DNA from: GH45 sp046704385
GTDB lineage: Bacteria; Bacteroidota; Bacteroidia; Bacteroidales; SZUA-534
DNA length: 64,000 nt
NCBI GenBank assembly: GCA_046704385.1
Contig: JBJKSB010000013.1
Span: 136,092-200,091 of the forward strand
Direction of reading: 5' to 3'
Part shown: positions 9,906-18,439 of the stretch, piece after piece
How the letters are laid out: every line of letters starts with the position of its first letter
How positions within the stretch are numbered: position 1 is the stretch's first letter
Translations under genes and position numbers: made by a program
The notes under the pieces: generated by a model
What the model was told of the DNA's origin: nothing
Database searches by the model: none
What the model saw: the letters and a program-made list of their open reading frames with translations, nothing else

Positions 9906-10521
9906 TGATCATGAATTATTCCGCGATGGTTTAAAATTTTTTATTAACCGGGTTGATGATATTGAAGTTGCTGGCGAAGCTGCTAATGGGAAGGAATTTC
10001 TTGATAGCCTGGAGATTTGTTTGCCTGATGTGGTTTTAATGGATATTTCAATGCCGGTAATGGATGGTGTAACTGCCACCCGGAAAGCTTTGGCCAAATA
10101 TCCCAACCTAAAGATAATAGCGTTATCAACCTATGGCGATGAAAGATATTACAGCGAAATTGTTGAAGCCGGGGTTTGTGGATTTGTTATAAAAGATGCC
10201 GGGAAAAATGAGATTGAGGAAGCAGTTAAAAATGTTCTGGAAGACAAAAATTTCTTTTCGCGCGAATTGTTACAAAAAATTATGAGCCAAAAGTATAACT
10301 TTCAGAAAGGTACGGGTACCGACATCATTCTCACCAATCGGGAAAAAGAGATATTAGCACTGATATGCAAAGGTTTTTCCAATAATGATATTTCCGAACA
10401 GTTATTTATCAGTCCAAAAACTGTGAATAATCACAGAACAAACCTGCTGAAAAAAACCTCCACTAAAAATTCAGCAAACCTGGTTATGTTTGCCTTAAAA
10501 AATAAACTGATCGATATTTAG
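9874..10521 (+). CDS. NarL/FixJ-family response regulator
   Basis: This 215-residue regulator has an N-terminal receiver with acidic pair DD (11-12), phospho-acceptor Asp57 in VVLMDISMP, a conserved Thr/Ser in ALST and the active-site Lys in GFVIKD. The C-terminal LuxR-type helix-turn-helix is seen in LTNREKEILALICKGFSNNDISEQLFISPKTVNNH. The ATG lies inside the 3' end of the kinase gene, in another frame, so coupling is tight. It is the likely partner of that kinase. Confidence 0.92.
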   Translation: MSTKKQIFIVDDHELFRDGLKFFINRVDDIEVAGEAANGKEFLDSLEICLPDVVLMDISMPVMDGVTATRKALAKYPNLKIIALSTYGDERYYSEIVEAGVCGFVIKDAGKNEIEEAVKNVLEDKNFFSRELLQKIMSQKYNFQKGTGTDIILTNREKEILALICKGFSNNDISEQLFISPKTVNNHRTNLLKKTSTKNSANLVMFALKNKLIDI

Positions 10522-10581
10522 AATCAGTTCAAAAAATAAACAGGCTCTGATTTATTTTCCTGGGTTTTTATCACATGAATT

Positions 10582-10616
10582 CCTCGAAAGTTTGCTTCGA
10601 GGTTCCGCTTTTGCGG
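10582..10616. repeat. Double stem-loop, REP-like
   Basis: CCTCGAA (10582-10588) pairs with TTCGAGG (10596-10602), and CCGC/GCGG enclose TTTT at 10605-10616. No T-run follows, so this is a palindromic intergenic element or a weak terminator for the response regulator rather than a clear intrinsic terminator. Confidence 0.4.
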
Positions 10617-10715
10617 CTGAATCAAAAGTTAACAAATGAAATCATATATTTTTTGATTCTGTTTTAACCATTGATCTTTGTTTTGCTCCATGAATTCGGT
10701 GCTGTTAAAAAGATA

Positions 10716-10731
10716 TAGTAGAATTCTACTA
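10716..10731. promoter_or_regulatory. 16-bp perfect palindrome upstream of the pseudo-receiver gene
   Basis: TAGTAGAATTCTACTA is a perfect inverted repeat lying 130 nt before the pseudo-receiver start at 10862. Its symmetry suits a dimeric regulator such as the LuxR-type protein encoded just upstream. That link is inference only. Apart from this site and the stem-loops at 10582-10616, I see nothing in the 10522-10861 gap. Confidence 0.35.
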
Positions 10732-10861
10732 CTTAAATGTGAGTGTAATACCCTATTAAAAATTAGGAGTTCTTTCCCCAAAATATGAGACATTGGCCTC
10801 ATAACACTCCATGCATACCCACCGTAAAAAACTCATATTAACAAGCAGAGTGCATAAACAT

Positions 10862-11254
10862 ATGAACTTATTTATCATTAGTAGCAATATCGATTTTATC
10901 AGTTCCTTAAAATTTCTTGTTGAAAATCAATTATCATATAATGTAATTGGTACCGAAGAATGTGGGGACGCATTTATAAATTCGAATGAATTTGATGATA
11001 CCGACGTGTTGTTGTGGGAAATTAAATGTCCGGGGCACAGGATATTGGATATTGCAAATGAAATGTTATGGCGAAATCACAGGCTAAAGATTATTGGTAT
11101 AATACCGTTAGGATCAGGAATATCTTTACTACAACTGCTTGAGGCGGGATTATCTGGTTCGGTAATTAAGGAACATATTTCCACACAGCTTGCAGAAGCT
11201 ATTCAAATGAACATAAGAGGGAGAGTTTATTTTCCTGATGAAATTGATATTTAA
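10862..11254 (+). CDS. Stand-alone degenerate receiver domain (phospho-Asp replaced by Glu)
   Basis: I start this gene at the ATG at 10862, where the receiver fold begins; an in-frame extension to 10811 has no homology-like content. The 130-residue product aligns along its length with the receiver of the upstream regulator, for example LEAGLSGSVIK against VEAGVCGFVIK. The key sites differ. The acceptor Asp is Glu53 (LLWEIKCPG), the N-terminal acidic pair is SSN, and the conserved Thr/Ser is Pro. Only the active-site Lys (about 103) is kept. It has no output domain. It probably acts as a constitutive, phosphorylation-independent partner or decoy. CheW follows 50 nt downstream. Confidence 0.7.
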   Translation: MNLFIISSNIDFISSLKFLVENQLSYNVIGTEECGDAFINSNEFDDTDVLLWEIKCPGHRILDIANEMLWRNHRLKIIGIIPLGSGISLLQLLEAGLSGSVIKEHISTQLAEAIQMNIRGRVYFPDEIDI

Positions 11255-11304
11255 ATATAGAGACATAGTAAATCAGAGTGAGACAATTTTAATACTACAT
11301 TATT

Positions 11305-11832
11305 ATGGACACATTTTCTGAAATTAGAGCAAAAAGCATCAGCTACCTGTCATTTAAAATCGACAAGGAGCTATTTGCCACGCATGTCATGCATGTGAAA
11401 AACATTATTGAAGTTCCCTACATAACCAAGGTACCCAAAATGCCCGATTATTATGTAGGTGTTATAAACCTGAGGGGTGATGTGTTGCCAGTTATCGATA
11501 TTCATTTAAAATTTGGTCTCGGTGCCACCCAGTTTACTACTAACACCTGCATCGTTATTCTGGAAGTACGGTATAAAAGCAAAATAATTGAAGTTGGGGC
11601 CCTGGTTGATTCGGTTCAGGAAGTGCTGGAATTTGAGGACAAAGTAATTCTCGATCCGCCTAAAATGGGCGAAAAAGCCAACATTGAATTTATTACCGGT
11701 ATTGTAAAAAAGGACGAAGAATTGATTATGCTCCTGGATATGAATATGTTATTAGATAAGGATGAAATTGAGAACATATCAGGGCAATTGAAATCAATTA
11801 ATGAAAACCTTGAAGTTGAAGTGAATAAGTAA
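11305..11832 (+). CDS. cheW: Chemotaxis coupling protein CheW
   Basis: The 175-residue protein matches CheW throughout, with the beta-barrel core and the family motif VGVINLRGDVLPVIDIHLKFG at about residues 51-71. It couples chemoreceptor tips to the kinase CheA. It lies 33 nt upstream of a chemoreceptor gene and probably shares its transcript. No cheA, cheY, cheB or cheR is present in this window, so the remaining components must be elsewhere. Confidence 0.9.
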   Translation: MDTFSEIRAKSISYLSFKIDKELFATHVMHVKNIIEVPYITKVPKMPDYYVGVINLRGDVLPVIDIHLKFGLGATQFTTNTCIVILEVRYKSKIIEVGALVDSVQEVLEFEDKVILDPPKMGEKANIEFITGIVKKDEELIMLLDMNMLLDKDEIENISGQLKSINENLEVEVNK

Positions 11833-11865
11833 TTAGTTAAGTAGAACCTTTTAAATTTAAAAGTT

Positions 11866-13539
11866 ATGTCATTAAATAATATAAAAATCAGCCAAAAACT
11901 ATTATTAAGTTTTTTGATAATTATGGTCGTATTTGTTGCGTCATCTATTTATCAGATTGTAAACCTGAACGTACTGTCCGACTTACAAACAATAGGAGCT
12001 ACGCGGGCTATTAATGCACAAAATGCCAATGAAGCAGCTGCCCTGGGATATCAGGCTTACCGGATTATTGCCGATTTAGAAGTCAGCCGTGATATTGCCG
12101 AAAGCAGAACCAAATGGCAGGCATTTACTGAGGAAGCAACGGGCGACCTCGCCGATATGGCTAAAGTGGCCGATACCGATGATGAAAAAAACTGGGTAAA
12201 TGAAGCAAAAGCAAGAAATGCTGAAATTGCTGACCATTATAACCAGGTTGTTGCCCTGGTACAGGCTGATACCACTATAGACGATGAAACCCAGAAGCAG
12301 ATTAAGTCAGTGAACAATGAAGTTGATGCTTTAGTTAAGGCTTTTGAAACACCTTTAAAACAGATAGTGGCTTCTATTGACAATGAAAATCAATTGGGGG
12401 ACAACACTTATGATGCCAAGCAGACTAATGTTACCAAAATGACAGTGATATTAATGATCCTTTCAATTGTTCTCTCAATATTCTTGATTGTGATATTAAC
12501 CAATGCTATTGTGAAAGGGATTAAAAAAGGTGTAACCTTTGCCGAAACCATTGCCAAAGGAAACCTGACCGACGAAGTTGAGTCAGAATACCTGAACCGG
12601 AAGGATGAGATTGGGATGCTTTCGAAAGCGCTGGAGGATATGAGAGTTAAGCTGCACGAAATTATAGGTAACATAATTTCAGGTGCAGACAGTATTGCCG
12701 GTGCAAGCGTGGAATTGAGTTCAACTGCACAGACCATGTCACAGGGTACTTCAGAACAAGCCTCAGCTGCCGAAGAAGTGTCAACTTCAATGGAGCAAAT
12801 GGTTGCCAATATTCAGCAAAATACCGATAATTCAATGCAAACCGATAAAATAGCCAGAGAAGCTGCCAAAGGGGTTGCCGAAAGTAACCATTCCGCTGAA
12901 ATTGCTATGAATTCCATGAAAAACATTGCTGAAAAAATTAAGATCATTAATGATATAGCCTTCCAAACCAACATCTAGGCGTTAAATGCTGCTGTTGAGG
13001 CAGCACGCGCCGGTGAGCATGGTAAAGGGTTTGCTGTGGTAGCTGCTGAGGTACGTAAACTTGCCGAACGAAGCAAGGTAGCTGCTGATGAAATTAACGA
13101 TTTATCAAATAAAGGTGTTGTTGTATCGGAAAATGCCGGTAAAAAACTTTCTGAAATTGTTCCTGAAATTGAAAAAACAGCACAACTGGTTCAGGAAATT
13201 TCTGCAGCAAGTATTGAACAAAAATCGGGTGCCGATCAGGTTAATAGCGCCATACAACAACTTAATACAGTAACCCAGCAAAATGCTGCTGCTTCCGAGG
13301 AATTATCTTCCAGCTCTGAAGAGTTGTCAGGCCAGGCCGAGCAATTGAAGGAAGTTGTTTCGTACTTTAAGCTGGATAGTAAAAGCCATATAAATTCAAC
13401 TTTTTCTAAAATCAATATTCATAAAATCCCAGAGCATTCAGTAAAATATGGTACAAACAAAAATATAAAAGAGAATAAAGGACATAACCTTCATGTTTTT
13501 AATATGGAAGATGATGACCATAATTTTCAGAAATATTGA
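11866..13539 (+). pseudogene. Methyl-accepting chemotaxis protein interrupted by an in-frame amber codon
   Basis: Two stretches in the same frame form one chemoreceptor of 557 codons with a TAG at 12976-12978. The first part has a membrane helix (about 12-32), a four-helix periplasmic sensor, a second helix (about 190-212), a HAMP domain and the first signalling helix. The second part supplies the hairpin tip and return helix. The break falls in the most conserved part of the family: AFQTNI, stop, ALNAAVEAARAGEHG, where other receptors have Leu. A single T-to-A change from TTG would explain it. If the stop is real, the product lacks the CheA/CheW-binding tip unless the codon is suppressed. 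The downstream piece could start at GTG 13036 but would be non-functional alone. Confidence 0.85.
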
Positions 13540-13643
13540 TTAAGAGAGATGAGAAATCCACCTTTTGATTAGAAAAAAGGTATACGATATATAGGGTTTA
13601 GTGCTATTTCAGGTTAATAACCCTTAAAGACTATAGTTGTTCC

Positions 13644-13682
13644 AAAAATGGGTCTTTTGCATAGGCAGATGGGCCCATTTTT
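13644..13682 (+). terminator. Intrinsic terminator after chemoreceptor
   Basis: AAAAATGGGTC (13644-13654) pairs with GGCCCATTTTT (13672-13682), with one G-T pair. The stem ends in a T-run on the plus strand and lies about 100 nt after the chemoreceptor stop. Confidence 0.75.
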
Positions 13683-13759
13683 CATTATTGTAATACACTT
13701 GTAACAAAAAATAAACAATAATAAAATAGTAAATTAACCCACAGGTAGCATGCTGATTA

Positions 13760-13767
13760 TAAATTTG
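13760..13767 (+). promoter_or_regulatory. Candidate -7 box upstream of small secreted gene
   Basis: TAAATTTG fits the Bacteroidota TAnnTTTG -7 element and lies 24 nt before the ATG at 13791. I see no convincing TTG -33 element. Confidence 0.4.
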
Positions 13768-13790
13768 TAGCAAATTTTAAAATTTCTGAA

Positions 13791-14150
13791 ATGAAAAGGG
13801 GTTTATTTATAATTTGTGTTATTCTTTTGGGAAATGTAATGCTTTTTGCCGAAGGAACTAATAAGGAAAAACCTAAGTTACCAGCCAATAAAGAACATGT
13901 TGCTACAATTAAGGGCGGGGTATATGAAATGGTTAACGGAGAAAAAATAGCTTTACCTTTTGGCAATGTTTTTGTCGACGGAACTACTGACATTACAAAC
14001 TCCGACATGGAGGGTAATTATAAATTAGTTTCCGGTTTAAATAATTTCAAAATTAAATGTACTTATAAAGGCTATAAAGCTTTCGAAAAGGAAGTTAGTT
14101 TTAATGGAAATGGAGATATTAACCTGGATATAGTATTGGAAAAAGAATAA
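13791..14150 (+). CDS. Secreted carboxypeptidase-regulatory-like domain protein
   Basis: The 119-residue product starts with a signal peptide (about residues 1-21, ending near LFAEG). It then has a single beta-sandwich module of the CarboxypepD_reg-like type. Its sequence LPFGNVFVDGTTDITNSDMEGNY closely parallels the N-terminal module of the TonB receptor encoded at 15678 (LPFANVYLEGTTTGTTSDFDGNF). It is therefore a free-standing version of the receptor's front domain. It is followed by a strong terminator and is probably monocistronic. The function is unknown; an outer-membrane or periplasmic accessory is possible. Confidence 0.8.
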   Translation: MKRGLFIICVILLGNVMLFAEGTNKEKPKLPANKEHVATIKGGVYEMVNGEKIALPFGNVFVDGTTDITNSDMEGNYKLVSGLNNFKIKCTYKGYKAFEKEVSFNGNGDINLDIVLEKE

Positions 14151-14195
14151 ATTGGTAGCATAATACAAGTTTTGATTAAATATCATCTTAGATAG

Positions 14196-14218
14196 AACCT
14201 GCTTTTGCAGGTTTTTTT
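14196..14218 (+). terminator. Intrinsic terminator
   Basis: AACCTGC (14196-14202), TTTT loop, GCAGGTT (14207-14213), then a T-run. It closes the transcript of the small secreted protein gene. The next 230 nt have short inverted repeats (for example TTCGTC/GACGAA near 14305) but no gene. Confidence 0.85.
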
Positions 14219-14411
14219 ATTTCAATTCATTTATTAACGTCGACCTGTCTTCGTACCTCAGACGATGTCGAGACAATTCATACATCTGCCGCTTAATATA
14301 ACACGACTTCGTCCGACGAAGGAGGTCAAGTCATCGTTATAAAACCAAACCAAATTAACAAATGAAACAAAAACATAACGTAAAAATCAATTAAAATTAA
14401 TTATCGATTAA

Positions 14412-14419
14412 TATATTTG
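14412..14419 (+). promoter_or_regulatory. Candidate -7 box for 116-residue protein gene
   Basis: TATATTTG matches TAnnTTTG and sits 28 nt before the ATG at 14448. No clear -33 TTG is visible, so support is moderate. Confidence 0.4.
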
Positions 14420-14447
14420 TTATAGTGCTAATTAAAAAGTTAAGATC

Positions 14448-14798
14448 ATGGTAACCAGAATATTATTCCTGTTTTTATTGACTAATTGTTTCGTTATAGG
14501 TAATTCACAAACAACGGATTCAATTACAAGTGAGAAAGATTATTTTATTAAAGCTCACACGATGGCTGCCAACGAATTTAACGATTCGTTGTTAAAAGAG
14601 TATGTAAAACTTTATCCCAAAGGTAAATTCATCGAAAAAGCAAATACCTCTATTGACGTATGTGCCTGGCAGAATGCCCGGTTTAAAAACACTAAAGAAT
14701 CGTATCAGCAATATATTAATGAATTTCCAAAAGGGAAAGCGGTTAGTCTTGCTGAAAAAATGCTAGTCGCTGTGCAAGATACTACACTTGAAAAGTAA
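14448..14798 (+). CDS. Small secreted protein with two TPR-like repeats, function unknown
   Basis: The 116-residue product has a signal peptide ending near residue 21 (GNSQ), so it is probably periplasmic. The mature part contains two similar helical repeats, LLKEYVKLYPKGKFIEKA and SYQQYINEFPKGKAVSLA, with the F/YPKGK...A pattern of Sel1/TPR-like tol-pal-associated repeats. I do not recognise a specific family. It has a candidate promoter and its own terminator and appears to be a single-gene unit. Confidence 0.7.
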   Translation: MVTRILFLFLLTNCFVIGNSQTTDSITSEKDYFIKAHTMAANEFNDSLLKEYVKLYPKGKFIEKANTSIDVCAWQNARFKNTKESYQQYINEFPKGKAVSLAEKMLVAVQDTTLEK

Positions 14799-14819
14799 TT
14801 TTTATCAACCATAATAGTT

Positions 14820-14851
14820 AAAGCCTTTCGCATTTGTGAAAGGCTTTTTTG
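14820..14851 (+). terminator. Intrinsic terminator
   Basis: AAAGCCTTTC (14820-14829) pairs with GAAAGGCTTT (14838-14847) around an 8-nt loop and runs into T residues. Confidence 0.85.
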
Positions 14852-14879
14852 TTAATTATGTCGTACTTGTTATTAATTA

Positions 14880-15400
14880 CCCAGAGTTAACTTCGACTAT
14901 TTCGACTAAGCTCAACAAACAGTTCAGTTACCGGCTCTGGGTTAAAATTATATGCCCTTTCAGGGCGACTTTGAGTCTGGAGACAGGTTACCCGAGGCGT
15001 TCCGCGTGTCGCCGTAGCTTTAGCGGAGGAGCAGCCATCGGGTTGAAATTATCAGGGCTTTCAGCCCAGGGGCTAAAGATTACAATTGAAGCTCCTCGCA
15101 GCAAGCTGACGAGGAATCTTCGATTCTTTTATAATTACTTTTTTTGCGTTCGCTTACCCCGCAGCAAGCTGACGGGCAATGCGCTCACAGAATTAGAATT
15201 GGCATGTTATTCTTCTTTCGCCACAGAGTGGCAGCTTAATTCAACCCAAGGCAGCACCTTGGGTAGATTGTATTATAGAAAATAACGCCCTGAAAGGGCA
15301 ACGCAATTCAACCCTGGGCATAAAAAATGAAAATAAATGAGCGATAGTCGAACCTATTGAAGTTTTTGCCGCCCAGGGCTTTGGGTGACCTGGCCAAAAT
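14880..15400. repeat. Palindromic intergenic repeat cluster
   Basis: No credible gene lies between 14852 and 15677. The region has oppositely oriented copies of a 13-bp stem-loop, GCCCTTTCAGGGC at 14954-14966 and its reverse complement at 15287-15299. Their flanks (ending CTGGG/CCCAG and TTAAAAT/ATTCAA) are also related in inverted order. It also contains ACCCAAGG/CCTTGGGT at 15244-15264, GGGCTTTCAGCCC near 15056, and two copies of GCAGCAAGCTGACG (near 15107 and 15162). Any reading frame across it would be an artefact. Confidence 0.7.
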
Positions 15401-15677
15401 CGTCGCAAGTAGTAAAAATTAATTGGAATGGTATGTAAAATTAACTTTAAACCCTCATGATCGCGATAAAATAATACCATACAGATGGTATTGGCAGGAC
15501 ACATTTTTGCTAAATACAATCATTGTTTATTCTTCAATTAACATTGAAACACCATTGTAACAAAAATTACACTTAACCATAAAGTTAGGCTAATCTGTAC
15601 GAAACACCCTCACGCTAAACTTGCACCAGATTTTTGAAACAAGATTTAAAACAATGTTTGAATTTGAAATTTTAATC

Positions 15678-18392
15678 ATGCACAAAAAAAATTTTCTATT
15701 AGTAATCTTTACATTATTACAATTGCTGGTATTTTCGCAAACCGGAACCATAAAAGGAACTCTTACTGAGGAGCAAAATGGCCAGCAGGTTCCTCTTCCT
15801 TTTGCTAATGTTTACCTGGAAGGAACTACAACCGGGACAACTTCGGACTTTGACGGCAATTTTATATTTAAAGCCCCGGCAGGCACCTATAATCTTATGT
15901 GTACTTTCATGGGTTACGAACCTTTTAAGAAGGCAATAGAGGTTATTGATGGCAGTGAAATAACTGTAAAAATTGAAATGAAACCCGAAGGTATTGCCAT
16001 TGAAGGCGTTGAAGTAACTGCAAAAATGAATCGCGAAAGCGAAATGGCGGCAATGATGGAACAGAAAAAAGCGGTTATTGCTACGCAATCTATTGGAGCC
16101 CAGGAACTTTCGCGAAAAGGGGTAGGCGATGCAGAGGAAGCCGTGACCAAAGTTTCCGGTATTTCGAAACAGGAAGGTGTAAAAAATGTATTCGTTCGCG
16201 GGCTTGGCGACCGCTACAATTTTACCACCTTAAACGGTTTTCCACTCCCATCGGAAGATCCTGAATATAAAAATATAGCCTTAGATTTTTTTAGTACCGA
16301 TATTATACAAAATATTGAAGTTAATAAAGTCTTTTCATCTGATAATTACAGTGATGTTGGCGGGGCTGTAATTAATATTTCATCAAAAGAACTGGTTGGC
16401 GACAAAGAATTGAATTTTGATGCATCAGCGGGTACCAACACGAGAACCAAAAGTTCCGACTTTCTTAAAAGGGACGGGGTAAACTTCTGGGGCGTGTCAA
16501 AAGATATTCAACCTAACGATAATTATAAAACCGACTACATTTTTGGAAACAGTCTGGACCCTCATCATATTAATTTTCCATTAAACAACAGCTATAGCTT
16601 TTCTGCCGGTAAGAAATACAAAATTGGAAAAAATGACAACCCGGTTTCCTTTTATTTAGTGGGCTCAAATAGTACAAGTTATTCATATACCGAGGAGAAA
16701 ATATTTGATGCAACTAATGATGGCAGCTCTGTTTATAAAGACTATACAGGTAATAAATCTTCGGTGAACATCAACCAATTGGTATTAGGTAATATTAATT
16801 TTCTGGTTAACAAGAAGCATGATCTCAATTATAATTTTATTATTATTCATGACAATAACCAGTTTGTTGGTGAGTATACCGGTACAAATCCTGACTTTGT
16901 ATCAAGCCGTCAGCCTGATGCATATGAAACCCAGGGCTTCATTTCGAGACTTCAGAGTAATGATAATTTATTGATTACGAATCAGGTATTTGATAATATT
17001 AAATTAACAGACAGAACAAAATTATATGCAGGTGTTGCTTACAACAAAGTGATTGGAACAGAACCTGACCGACAGGTAAACCAATTATACAGGTACAGTG
17101 ACACAGAATATCAGTTTCTGGCAGGTGATGGTGCGCATCTTCGCAATTATCAGAAGTTGAAAGAGAGTGACATGGATTGGAAACTGGGATTGAATTATGC
17201 ACTACCCGCGAAATTTGACGGAGATATATCAGCACTGAATTTTGGATACAATGGTCGACGTGTTTATGACGATTTCAATGCAAATGAATATAGTTATGTG
17301 CCCCTGTTTCTTAACGGATATCAAACCTTAGATACTCTATCTTTTGATTCCTGGTATAATCAGAGCAATTATGCAGCCGGTAAATTTTTAGGCTATGTAA
17401 GGCCCAGTTGGTATAAGGTGTGGAAAAACATCAATACTGGTTATGCAAGTGTTGACTATCAATTCAATTCAAAACTGGTTGCAAACGCGGGTATCAAAAT
17501 AGATGTATTAGATCTACTGGTTAAATATCATGTAAAAGGAGGTAGTAATAAACCGGATATTCATCTAAATCCATTTTATGTTCTGCCAGGTTTTAACTTA
17601 AAATATTCATTATCAGAAAAGCAGGCATTCAGGCTGGGCTTAAGCAAAACCTACACGTTGCCCCAATCAAAAGAAATTGTTCCTTATGAATATTTAGGTC
17701 CTTCATTTATCAATGTGGGTAACCCCGATTTAAAAATTTCAGATAATTACAACGCTGATATAAAATGGGATTACTACCTCAGTTCATCAGAACTTCTGAC
17801 TGTTACTGCATTTTACAAATATATTGTAAATCCAATTGCACGAGCTTACGATGCGAGTGGAGGCAGCTTTTTTACCTACAAAAACATTAGCGACCATGCT
17901 ATTGCTTCCGGTGTTGAACTGGAAATGCGCAAAAACATTATTAATAATACAGAGGGTAAAAACAAGTTAAGTACAGGCTTAAATGCATCCTATATATATT
18001 CGAATATGATTCTTGATGTTCGAAATACGCCTGCAAGAGCATCGCAACTAGAAGGAGCAGCTCCCATATTAGTTAATATCGATTTAACATACAGCTATTC
18101 AAACAACGATTTTTCACTGAAAAACTCCCTGGTGTTAAATTATTTTAGCGATCGGATTTACACCATTGGAACACAAGGTTATAACGATGTAATAGAAAAG
18201 GGAATTCCCACCCTGAATTTTATTTCCATTGCAAATTTTAACAATCATTTAAGCATGAAATTAAAGGCAAAAAACATTTTGGACCCTGAGTATAAATGGA
18301 CACGCGAAGCTAGTGACGGAAGTGGTAATATGGTGCTGAACAGCTATTATAAAGGTTTGAACCTAAGTGTTGGACTAACATATAAATTCTAA
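15678..18392 (+). CDS. TonB-dependent outer-membrane receptor with carboxypeptidase-regulatory-like N-terminal domain
   Basis: I start at ATG 15678 because the signal peptide (MHKKNFLLVIF, cleaved near FSQ) begins there. An upstream in-frame ATG at 15621 would add an unlikely leader. The 904-residue receptor has a CarboxypepD_reg-like module (about 25-115), a plug domain with SIGAQELSRKGVGDAEEAV and FVRGLGDRY, and a long outer-membrane barrel ending in an aromatic residue (LTYKF). It takes up a substrate across the outer membrane using TonB energy. It is not SusC-like, and no SusD follows; a beta-helix lipoprotein gene begins 47 nt downstream and is the likely partner. The nearby PhoBR-like pair hints at a phosphate-related substrate (inference). 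Confidence 0.9.
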   Translation: MHKKNFLLVIFTLLQLLVFSQTGTIKGTLTEEQNGQQVPLPFANVYLEGTTTGTTSDFDGNFIFKAPAGTYNLMCTFMGYEPFKKAIEVIDGSEITVKIEMKPEGIAIEGVEVTAKMNRESEMAAMMEQKKAVIATQSIGAQELSRKGVGDAEEAVTKVSGISKQEGVKNVFVRGLGDRYNFTTLNGFPLPSEDPEYKNIALDFFSTDIIQNIEVNKVFSSDNYSDVGGAVINISSKELVGDKELNFDASAGTNTRTKSSDFLKRDGVNFWGVSKDIQPNDNYKTDYIFGNSLDPHHINFPLNNSYSFSAGKKYKIGKNDNPVSFYLVGSNSTSYSYTEEKIFDATNDGSSVYKDYTGNKSSVNINQLVLGNINFLVNKKHDLNYNFIIIHDNNQFVGEYTGTNPDFVSSRQPDAYETQGFISRLQSNDNLLITNQVFDNIKLTDRTKLYAGVAYNKVIGTEPDRQVNQLYRYSDTEYQFLAGDGAHLRNYQKLKESDMDWKLGLNYALPAKFDGDISALNFGYNGRRVYDDFNANEYSYVPLFLNGYQTLDTLSFDSWYNQSNYAAGKFLGYVRPSWYKVWKNINTGYASVDYQFNSKLVANAGIKIDVLDLLVKYHVKGGSNKPDIHLNPFYVLPGFNLKYSLSEKQAFRLGLSKTYTLPQSKEIVPYEYLGPSFINVGNPDLKISDNYNADIKWDYYLSSSELLTVTAFYKYIVNPIARAYDASGGSFFTYKNISDHAIASGVELEMRKNIINNTEGKNKLSTGLNASYIYSNMILDVRNTPARASQLEGAAPILVNIDLTYSYSNNDFSLKNSLVLNYFSDRIYTIGTQGYNDVIEKGIPTLNFISIANFNNHLSMKLKAKNILDPEYKWTREASDGSGNMVLNSYYKGLNLSVGLTYKF

Positions 18393-18439
18393 ATATTTAA
18401 AAAATTTAATAACTATTCTAAATTTTAAACTTTAAAAAA

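Noticed and set aside
12976..12978. Pyrrolysine or other programmed recoding at the amber codon
   Set aside because: The conserved residue here is Leu, with no reason for Pyl; no supporting tRNA or structure is visible. Error or mutation is simpler.
14836..15285. 149-codon open frame on the plus strand
   Set aside because: It runs across inverted and direct intergenic repeats and a terminator stem, has no recognisable domain, and its composition is repeat-like.
15241..15519. 92-codon open frame on the minus strand
   Set aside because: It lies within the same palindromic repeat cluster and overlaps the 15244-15264 hairpin; there is no start context or domain.
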